From Methanosarcina vacuolata Z-761 (GTDB lineage Archaea; Halobacteriota; Methanosarcinia; Methanosarcinales; Methanosarcinaceae): DNA of 64,000 nucleotides. The DNA is taken from positions 2,666,001 through 2,730,000 of the forward strand of contig NZ_CP009520.1 of NCBI RefSeq assembly GCF_000969905.1, written 5' to 3'. The translations under genes and the position numbers were made by a program. This document shows, one piece after another, positions 26,839 to 34,038 of the stretch. Position 1 is the first letter of the stretch. Every line of letters begins with the position of its first letter. The notes below the pieces were generated by a model. That model was not told the DNA's origin, made no database searches, and saw only the letters and a program-made list of their open reading frames with translations.

Positions 26839-27180
26839 ATACAGTTCATTGGCATCGGTTAAGGGATTTTTCCTAAAGCCATCGGTTTTGTATGAGAAAT
26901 CCCCTCCACTTTTTATTCATTTTACAAAATCGAACCTCACTCCACTTCCTGATCAACTAAGGTTTTTAAGTAATTGTAAAAGTAGTGAACACGACTTATC
27001 ATGATCCTCACTTAACCGATGACGAACAAATTAGCTTTGCTTCTCACAATACTCATAGACCGTAACAGATCAACTTAATTTGAAGAAAAAAGCGGATAAT
27101 TTTCAAAGACCACTCAAACAATTAGCGAGTATGCCACTGGTTTGAGGGTGATGTAATTATAGATACAGAGTGGTATTTTC
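26839..27180. other. Spacer with inverted motif pair after the Hsp70 gene
   Basis: No gene seen. It carries TCATTGGCATCGGTTAAGGG (26846-26865) and, inverted, CACTTAACCGATGACGAACA (27009-27028). A further ATCGGTTTTG lies at 26881. The same core (TCATCGGTTAAG) pairs up in the spacer after the repeat-protein gene, so the two spacers share a repeated element. Confidence 0.55.
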
Positions 27181-29964
27181 ATGAATGAGAACTGCTATTT
27201 ACTATTAGAGTTAGATTTCGACCCTCCCATAGAGGATCAGTCCATAATAAACGAAAGAATTGAAGAAAAGACTAAATTTTGGTCTAGTAATTACAATGAT
27301 TTCAAAAGAGGTACAGAGTACAGACATTATCATCAAATGCTTCCAAAAATAAAAGAAATAATGAACGACCCCAGCAAGCGTAAAAAGGAAGCTGCTTCTG
27401 CTCGCAATATTGCATATGCTTTGTTAGATGAGGATCTTAAAATACTTGGCATGAATGGAGAAATTTCCGAAGATGTCGTTGTAAACATTGCAGATAAAAA
27501 AAAGATGTCTATTAATATAGTTAAAAAAAGAGCTTCTGCTCTTGGGATAAAAATTATCCCGAAGGTTGATTTTCAGATAACTTATGACAAGTATTATAAA
27601 AACAAACCTCAGAATGCTGATGAATTCGAAAGTGTAGTAGTCTATCTCAAGCCATTTAATAAAGATAATTTGTATGACTTCCTAAATCCAGGTACTATGC
27701 AGAATGTGGACAAACTGCCATGCGATAAGCTCAAACAACTAGCACAGGAAAAAAAGAAAAACGAGTTCTATAAAAATGATACTGCGAGCAGTTCCGGTAA
27801 AAAAGTCTGCGAAGCCTGTGAACTGGCTTTTAAGGACGAAAGCCGCAAAACAATTTATGATGATTATTTAGCATGGTGCAAAAGAAGAAGTATTTTAGAC
27901 CATGCAAAAGAAATATCAAAGGTAGCTGATGGAAACTTGTCTTATGAACAAGGTAATTTTTACATAGGGCAGTTAACTGAGTTATTTAAGGATAGAAAAT
28001 TGGCTGAAAATATTTTTATTGCCTTTTGTAAAGTTGAGAAAATAGCATATAATCCAGAATTATATAATCCAGATTCGCAGAAAAGAAGAAGAAGCGAGAA
28101 AGAAACCAATAAAGAGAAAGCAAGAGAAGAAGCTGAAAAAAAGAAAGCAAGAGAAGAGCAAGAGAGGTTACATAAACAGAAGGAAGAAGCCGAAAATAAA
28201 GAAAGGGAAAAACAAGAAAGGTCACGTAAACAGAAGGAAGAAGCCAAAAATAAAGAAAGAGAAGAACAAGAGAGGTCACGTAAACAGAAGGAAGAAGCTG
28301 AACAGGCTGAAAATAAAGAAAGGGAAGAACAAGAGAGATTACGTGGACAGAAGGATAAACCTGGAAATATAGAAGGACATGATGTACTAAAAAAGTTAGC
28401 TATCGGGGCAATTATATGTCTTCTAACGCTTGGTGGAATTGCACTGATGAGTGGGAACAATGAAAGTCAATCTGAAGTTTCAGCACCATATCAGACAGTA
28501 GGCGAGAGAGGATATAGTACGAATTCAAATATAAATGGTTCAGAACAACCAGTACACCCTGTTGCCGACTTTTGGTCAGATATAACTTCCGGAGAAGCAC
28601 CATTAAAGGTACAGTTTTTTGACGAGAGCACCGACTCACCAACCTCCTGGAACTGGGACTTCGGGGATGGAGTTACTTCAACCAAGCAAAATCCAATACA
28701 TACCTATACAACAGATGGAACTTACACGGTGAAAGAGACTATAACAAATGAAATAGGTGGGGATACAGAAACAAAAGAGAGTTATATCACTGTTACAGCT
28801 CCTGCAGAGGCTCTAACTGCTGTTGCTCCAGTTCCTGATTTTTCTGCATCCGTAACTTCAGGAGAAGCACCTCTTACAGTATCTTTTACTGATGAAAGCT
28901 CAGGATCTCCTACCGAATGGCAATGGAATTTTGGAGACAGTTATGATATCTTCACCGAGCATAATCCAACGCATACCTATACAAAAGCTGGAACTTATAC
29001 AGTAACAGAGACTGTAACCAATGAAATAGGTGGGGATACAGAAACAAAAGAGAGTTATATCACTGTTACCGCTCCTGCAGAGGCTCTAACTGCTGTTGTT
29101 CCAGTTCCTGATTTTTCTGCATCTGTAACTTCCGGAGAAGCACCTCTTACAGTATCTTTTACTGATGAAAGCTCAGGATCTCCTACCGAATGGCAATGGA
29201 ATTTTGGAGACAGTTATGATATCTTCACCGAGCATAATCCAACGCATACCTATACAAAAGCTGGAACTTATACAGTAACAGAAACTGTAACCAATGAAGC
29301 AGGTCAGGATATGGAAACAAAAACAGACTATATCACTGTTACCGCTCCTGCAGAGACTCCAACCGTTGTTGTTCCAGTTCCTGATTTTTCTGCATCTGTA
29401 ACTTCCGGAGAAGCACCTCTTACAGTATCTTTTACTGATGAAAGCTCAGGATCTCCTACCGAATGGCAATGGAATTTTGGAGACAGTTATGATATCTTCA
29501 CCGAGCATAATCCAACGCATACCTATACAAAAGCTGGAACTTATACAGTAACAGAGACTGTAACCAATGAAGCAGGTCAGGATATGGAAACAAAAACAGA
29601 CTATATCACTGTTACAGCTCCTGAAAGTGATGACACAACATCCGATAACAAAGAAACTGATTCAGGCACTGACACAACATCCGGTGACACAAGCCTTCCC
29701 ACTGAATCTGAGGTATTAACATTTGTAAATAATTATCAAGGGGTAAGCGACTTTATAGAAACTGTTTCAGGAGATTCGGAATCTTCTAATCCTACGTGGA
29801 AATGGGATATATGGCAAGATCAGTATGGAGATAGATTGATAAGCTTCTACTACTACCAAAATAATCCCAAAGGATATGACAGCACCTATTTTGACAGCGA
29901 AGGAAACATAATTTCAACAAAGGATTTGGAGTTAACATTGTTGAATAGTTACAAAGGAGCTTAA
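27181..29964 (+). CDS. Membrane-anchored J-like/coiled-coil/PKD fusion protein
   Basis: 927 residues. The N-terminus (CYLLLELDFDPPIEDQSIIN, then KRGTEYRHYHQMLPKIKEIM) resembles J-domain-type proteins but lacks the HPD tripeptide. A middle domain has a C-x-x-C pair (KVCEACELAF). About 100 residues of Arg/Lys/Glu-rich coiled coil follow (KEREEQERSRKQKEEAE). One membrane helix, LAIGAIICLLTLGGIALMSG, lies near residue 402. Then come four PKD domains (WNWDFGDG, WQWNFGDS three times), of which the last three are nearly identical. A short C-terminal domain rich in Trp and Tyr (WKWDIWQDQYGDRLISFYYY) ends the protein. Topology predicted: N-terminus inside, PKD stalk outside. It is the last gene of the island. 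It links a chaperone-like cytoplasmic part to the cell surface. Confidence 0.85.
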   Translation: MNENCYLLLELDFDPPIEDQSIINERIEEKTKFWSSNYNDFKRGTEYRHYHQMLPKIKEIMNDPSKRKKEAASARNIAYALLDEDLKILGMNGEISEDVVVNIADKKKMSINIVKKRASALGIKIIPKVDFQITYDKYYKNKPQNADEFESVVVYLKPFNKDNLYDFLNPGTMQNVDKLPCDKLKQLAQEKKKNEFYKNDTASSSGKKVCEACELAFKDESRKTIYDDYLAWCKRRSILDHAKEISKVADGNLSYEQGNFYIGQLTELFKDRKLAENIFIAFCKVEKIAYNPELYNPDSQKRRRSEKETNKEKAREEAEKKKAREEQERLHKQKEEAENKEREKQERSRKQKEEAKNKEREEQERSRKQKEEAEQAENKEREEQERLRGQKDKPGNIEGHDVLKKLAIGAIICLLTLGGIALMSGNNESQSEVSAPYQTVGERGYSTNSNINGSEQPVHPVADFWSDITSGEAPLKVQFFDESTDSPTSWNWDFGDGVTSTKQNPIHTYTTDGTYTVKETITNEIGGDTETKESYITVTAPAEALTAVAPVPDFSASVTSGEAPLTVSFTDESSGSPTEWQWNFGDSYDIFTEHNPTHTYTKAGTYTVTETVTNEIGGDTETKESYITVTAPAEALTAVVPVPDFSASVTSGEAPLTVSFTDESSGSPTEWQWNFGDSYDIFTEHNPTHTYTKAGTYTVTETVTNEAGQDMETKTDYITVTAPAETPTVVVPVPDFSASVTSGEAPLTVSFTDESSGSPTEWQWNFGDSYDIFTEHNPTHTYTKAGTYTVTETVTNEAGQDMETKTDYITVTAPESDDTTSDNKETDSGTDTTSGDTSLPTESEVLTFVNNYQGVSDFIETVSGDSESSNPTWKWDIWQDQYGDRLISFYYYQNNPKGYDSTYFDSEGNIISTKDLELTLLNSYKGA

Positions 29965-29967
29965 AGG

Positions 29968-30002
29968 GATATTCAAATTGAAATATCTCTTTTTACTTTT
30001 TT
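29968..30002 (+). terminator. AT-rich hairpin plus T-run at the end of the island
   Basis: GATATTCAA pairs with TTGAAATATC with a one-base bulge, followed by TCTTTTTACTTTTTTG. It lies directly after the J-like/PKD gene. Confidence 0.55.
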
Positions 30003-30043
30003 GTCTGTTCAGCAGGAAAGCTTCCAGACAGTGTTGACCTATG

Positions 30044-30080
30044 GTTTCAATTCTTGTTTTAATGGATTTCTTCGGGAATG
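30044..30080 (+). CRISPR. Single degenerate CRISPR-type repeat, no array
   Basis: The 37 bases begin GTTTCAATTCTTGTTTTAAT and continue GGATTTCTTCGGGAATG. From memory, Methanosarcina type I/III CRISPR repeats begin GTTTCAATCCTTGTTTTAAT and continue GGATCTTGCTC, with length 37. About 23 of the first 24 bases agree, and the 3' half is decayed. No second copy exists in the window, no cas gene is near, and no spacer-repeat pattern follows. The 29965-30351 spacer otherwise holds no supported gene. Confidence 0.45.
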
Positions 30081-30351
30081 AGTAAGAACATCATCACAAA
30101 TAACATCATACTCAACACCCATCCACACCATCGAACTTATAGGTATGCTCAGTGAATAGGATTTGGAATCTGCAACTGTGTGAAGCCTTGTTTGAGTCAA
30201 AACAGTTGGGTGTACCCTACGGGCAAAAGCAGAAGAATTACGCATATATAATGACTTAGAGGCTATAACTTGATAAGATCAGCTATGACAAGCAGAGGGT
30301 CTGGCAAGAGCTTTCCTGGTATCATAGGGATCTGAACAGAATTAAAGGGAT

Positions 30352-31188
30352 TCACATTTCTCCGTAAAACCGCAGGTAATCTTCCATTGCCTTTTTTGCC
30401 TGAGCAGGATACTCTTTTTTCATATATTCAATGAATTCGTCCCTTGATTGAATTTCCTTCAAAACTTCGAGCATACGGGCGGCAAATTTTCTTGATTCCA
30501 TACTTCCTTTCCGAAGTTCAAAAGAAAGGCAGAGAGCCTCTTTAGGAAAATACTTTCTTCTAACCCAGGGAGATACCGAACCAAGGAGCACTCCTTCTTT
30601 TAGAATGCTGTAAGCAGGCACTCCTATAAGTTCAAGCCTGTTCTTTCCGGCCAGCTTTTCAATATTTTCGCCGGAATAGGAATGAAGCTCAATGTAAATT
30701 TCGGGTTTTAATTCTTCAATCGCCTTGATGATCTTTTTTCCTATTTCGGGATAGTAATCCGGGTTCAGGGTTGAAATGTACTTTCCGCAGTCTACAAGTG
30801 GGATCAGGGCCAGAGAACCGATTTCAGGAGGTTTGATGTCTTTCAGGAGTCCAGTTGTATCTTTCCATTCATCTCCGTGAAGGCCTGCAACAAAGAGCCT
30901 AACTGGCCTTCCGCGACCGTATATTCTCATCCCGATATATGGACACGAATCTGGCCGCGTTTCTATGCTTTCGTGCTTGCCGAAAAAAGAATCCTCGGAA
31001 TTCTCTTTTTCGTTGGTCCATTTTCCTTTAGAATTCTCTATTGCTTCAGAATTCTCTATTCCGCCTGAATTCTCTATTGCTTCAGAATTCTCTATTCCGC
31101 CTGAATACTCTATTGCTTTAGAATCCTCTATTCCGCCTGAATGCTCTCTTCTGTCAGTATTCATCTGTTTTGAGGCCTCAAAACTCAT
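30352..31188 (-). CDS. DUF2119 protein (zinc-carboxypeptidase-like fold)
   Basis: The conserved part matches DUF2119 of methanogens: RPVRLFVAGLHGDEWKDTTG, IELHSYSGENI and SVSPWVRRKYFPKEALCLSF. The H-x-x-E-like GLHGDE and the later ELHSY suggest a metal site like the aspartoacylase/succinylglutamate desuccinylase group. Activity is unknown. Before the domain lies a low-complexity insert of 6-8-residue repeats (SGGIENSEAIEN), encoded by near-identical DNA repeats (about 31030-31145). Start: ATG at 31188, which overlaps the previous gene by 11 bases; frames further upstream are probably not used. It is probably translated by coupling, since no ribosome-binding site is seen. Confidence 0.8.
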   Translation of the reverse strand: MSFEASKQMNTDRREHSGGIEDSKAIEYSGGIENSEAIENSGGIENSEAIENSKGKWTNEKENSEDSFFGKHESIETRPDSCPYIGMRIYGRGRPVRLFVAGLHGDEWKDTTGLLKDIKPPEIGSLALIPLVDCGKYISTLNPDYYPEIGKKIIKAIEELKPEIYIELHSYSGENIEKLAGKNRLELIGVPAYSILKEGVLLGSVSPWVRRKYFPKEALCLSFELRKGSMESRKFAARMLEVLKEIQSRDEFIEYMKKEYPAQAKKAMEDYLRFYGEM

Positions 31189-31888
31189 TTTTTTCGGGCT
31201 GATCTTCTGTGAGCAACTCTTTATCTTCGGGTAGAGGCTTTCTCGCGACCACATAAATTTCCTGCTTTTTAGGATTGATAACCTGTTGAATTTCAAGCCC
31301 AAGGTTCTCGATTTTACTAAGTATCGGTTTTGGGTTCTTCTTTTTCGGGATTTTGATAACCTGAAGCAGCTTTCCCCCGGGTTTCAGTAGAGGCAGCACT
31401 ATCGAAAGAGCTTTTATTGAGTCCTCAGGTTCCAGGGTCATATCCGAAAGAATAACATCTACGGGCTCTTCTGAGAGCAAATTCAGAGGTATGGTGAAGA
31501 CATCTCCGAATGTTACTTCAACATTTTCCTTTTCGTATGCAATTTTTCCAAGTTCGCTCCTGAAGTCCTTGCTGAATTCCACGCCTTTCACATGGCCTGC
31601 AATTTCCGAGGCAAAGAGAATAAAGCCGCCTGCGCTGGAGCCAAGGTCAAGCACTTTATCTCCAGGCTTAAGAATTCCACTTTCCTCCTGAATAAGCTTG
31701 AGTTTGAAATAGCCCTGAGGCTGGTCAAGGCCCTCAGTAACTTCGATTATATCATCAGTAGACACGTCTCTGGAGGCTTTTGTTATTGCCGTGCCGTTTA
31801 CCTTAACATTTCCGGCAAGGATAGCCGTCTTGGCTCGTCCCCGTGACTTGAAATGGCCCATATCTACAAGGTATGCATCCAGTCTCAT
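31178..31888 (-). CDS. S4-domain/FtsJ-like RNA methyltransferase (TlyA-like)
   Basis: 236 residues from ATG 31888. The N-terminal S4 RNA-binding domain is MRLDAYLVDMGHFKSRGRAK, then ILAGNVKVNG. The Rossmann methyltransferase domain has motif I VLDLGSSAGGF, then GVEFSKDF, VILSDMT and GGKLLQVIKIP. This order is that of TlyA-family rRNA 2'-O-methyltransferases; archaeal members are less studied and the target is inferred. A TATA-like TCTATATATA lies about 30 bases upstream of the ATG, so the transcript may be leaderless. A longer open frame upstream (to 32011) is not supported. DUF2119 follows with overlap. Confidence 0.85.
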   Translation of the reverse strand: MRLDAYLVDMGHFKSRGRAKTAILAGNVKVNGTAITKASRDVSTDDIIEVTEGLDQPQGYFKLKLIQEESGILKPGDKVLDLGSSAGGFILFASEIAGHVKGVEFSKDFRSELGKIAYEKENVEVTFGDVFTIPLNLLSEEPVDVILSDMTLEPEDSIKALSIVLPLLKPGGKLLQVIKIPKKKNPKPILSKIENLGLEIQQVINPKKQEIYVVARKPLPEDKELLTEDQPEKNEF

Positions 31889-32205
31889 GGGGCATTGTAT
31901 CGGCAGAGCCTGTATATATAGATAGTATAGGTAGCAAATCGGTGAGTGTTGGAATATTCGATTATGGGGGATCCTGACAATTGTCCTGATTTTTAAAAAT
32001 GAAAAAGTCATTTATGTGTTTGATTATATGCAATGTTCAAGAGCAGGGTTCAAGAGCAGGGCACATACAGAGCTTCGAAATTATTTACAGTTTCAGTATC
32101 TATTGTAAAGAAATAGATATATTTTTAAACAATAATTTTTTACTTATTTTGTAATTGAGGCTTATATTCAGGTCTTTATTTCAATATAAGGTATTTTTTC
32201 AAAAA

Positions 32206-32273
32206 AGGTACTTTTTAAAACGAGGTACTTTTTAAAATGAGGTACTTTTTAAAACGAGGTACTTTTTAAAACG
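32206..32273. repeat. Tandem repeat, 17-bp unit (AGGTACTTTTTAAAACG), 4 copies
   Basis: Four copies with one substitution in the second. The unit length equals that of the array at 7489, but the sequence is unrelated. It lies between divergent genes (31888 minus, 32444 plus) in a spacer with no other feature that I can support. Confidence 0.92.
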
Positions 32274-32443
32274 AGGCTTTTCAACACAAGATATTTCTAA
32301 CAAATTAAGTGTGTGTGCATAATGTGCTGTTTATAACATAATAACATATTATTTGTACGAGTTTATTTTATTGAACTTACTTAACTAACCTCTAATGCTT
32401 ATGCTTCAGGAATGCATCTCCATCCTGCAAATCTGGTGAGATA

Positions 32444-33424
32444 GTGTATCAAAAAATACTTCAAAAATTTACGTCTCTGTTTCCCCTCTGGGCGGTTCTC
32501 TTATCGGCCGTTGCATATGTTTATCCTGAGTACTTTGCTCCCCATCAGGGACTTATCGTACCTTTTCTAAGCTTTATTATGCTTGGGATGGGAATCACCC
32601 TCTCGGTGGACAGCTTCCTTGCAGTATTGAAGAGACCTTCAGCAGTCATCCTGGGCACCTTGATGCAGTACACAGTTATGCCACTTGCAGCCTGGATAGT
32701 TTGCCTGGTTCTAAAGCTTCCACCTGATCTGGCTGCGGGCGTGATCCTGCTGGGCTGCTGTCCTGGCGGTACGGCTTCGAATGTGATCTCTTATCTGGCA
32801 AAAGCCGATGTGGCTCTTTCAATAGTGCTTACTTCGGTTTCTACCCTTCTCGCTTTTCTAGCAACACCTTTCCTTACCTGGGTTCTTATAGGTCAGACCG
32901 TGGAAGTCGATGTCATGGGTATGCTTGTGAGCGTTGTAAAGGTAGTAATCGTGCCTGTTGTGCTCGGGCTTGCAATCAACTACTTCTTTGAAAAAAAGAT
33001 AAACGCAGTGAAGGATGTCTTTCCGGCAATCTCAGCCGCAGCCATAGTAATTATCATCGCGGTGATTATAGGGACAAACAGTGCGAACCTTGGAAAGAGC
33101 GGCCCGCTGGTACTGCTTGCAGTGATCCTGCATAATGGGCTTGGCCTTGCAGGCGGTTATGGGGTTTCAAAGGCCCTGGGGTTCAGCGAGACCGAAGCAA
33201 GGACTATTGCAATCGAGGTCGGGATGCAGAATTCCGGCCTGAGCGTCGCTCTTGCGATAAAACATTTCACAGCAACAGCCGCGCTTCCGGGTGCGATATT
33301 TAGTATCTGGCACAACCTGTCCGGAGCTTTCCTTGCAGGACACTGGTCAAAACATAGTGTATCCGTTCCTGATGAAAGTAAGGTGCCTTCCAAAAAGGGC
33401 ATCCATAGTAAGAAATTGGGGTGA
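32444..33424 (+). CDS. Bile acid:sodium symporter (BASS) family transporter
   Basis: 326 residues with about ten membrane helices. BASS hallmarks: FLSFIMLGMGITLSVDSF (TM2), the crossing region GVILLGCCPGGTASNVISYL and EVGMQNSGLSVALAIKHF. The CPGGTASN and E-x-G-x-Q-N motifs line the sodium and substrate site. Bacterial and archaeal members move organic anions such as pantoate or pyruvate with sodium; the substrate here is unknown. The start is GTG 32444, with GGTGAG 6 bases before. A perfect 8-bp hairpin (33421-33440) overlaps the stop codon. Confidence 0.93.
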   Translation: MYQKILQKFTSLFPLWAVLLSAVAYVYPEYFAPHQGLIVPFLSFIMLGMGITLSVDSFLAVLKRPSAVILGTLMQYTVMPLAAWIVCLVLKLPPDLAAGVILLGCCPGGTASNVISYLAKADVALSIVLTSVSTLLAFLATPFLTWVLIGQTVEVDVMGMLVSVVKVVIVPVVLGLAINYFFEKKINAVKDVFPAISAAAIVIIIAVIIGTNSANLGKSGPLVLLAVILHNGLGLAGGYGVSKALGFSETEARTIAIEVGMQNSGLSVALAIKHFTATAALPGAIFSIWHNLSGAFLAGHWSKHSVSVPDESKVPSKKGIHSKKLG

Positions 33425-33440
33425 AATCTGGAGATTTCAC
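33421..33440. other. Perfect 8-bp hairpin at the end of the BASS gene
   Basis: GTGAAATC-TGGA-GATTTCAC spans the stop codon. It is followed by an A-run, not a T-run, so it is more likely an mRNA 3'-end structure than an intrinsic terminator. The rest of 33425-34038 is T-rich with no gene. Confidence 0.5.
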
Positions 33441-34038
33441 AAAAAAGATGTTGGAAAGCAGGAAAAATCTGGAAAATCTATAGAGATCACCGGATTTTTC
33501 CTGTATTCATTTAATTATCTCATTTTTATCTATTTTCATGGTTTATTTTCTTCTTCTGAATTTCTTTTTTCTCTTTCATTTTTTTCCTTTATTTTTCTCT
33601 GCCAATTTATCATATTTAACAATTTTATATTCCTGTTTTATCCTGAAATTATGTTTTCAGCCTTCCAGGCCACTAAATATGGAAAAGTTTCAAAATTTTG
33701 GAAATAAGTTGACTTTTTGTTTCCTATTCAGTTGCAAGCCAGTTGGACGTAGGATTAAAAATCACCAGCTTTAGGACTAGGGTTAGTTTTAGTATCAGTA
33801 GTTTAAAATAATTATGGGAATAATTATGTTCTATAACGGGAGCAATAGGACTTGTGGACAGCTTGTAGTATGGCAAGATTACAGTTAAAAAGCAGTATCT
33901 AAACAGAATTTTGTAGTTAACTTAATCATAACGTCTATTCTGTGTGATTTTGTACTCCAATATGTATCCTATACTTATGTATCCGATACTGCAAGATTAA
34001 AGAGTTTTACAAAGTTTAAATATAGGAGTTGAGGGGAC

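Noticed and set aside
27181-27400. Calling the N-terminus a true DnaJ domain
   Set aside because: No HPD tripeptide is present; only a J-like resemblance is claimed.
31889-32011. N-terminal extension of the S4/FtsJ protein
   Set aside because: The S4 domain begins exactly at ATG 31888 and a TATA-like element lies inside the extension.
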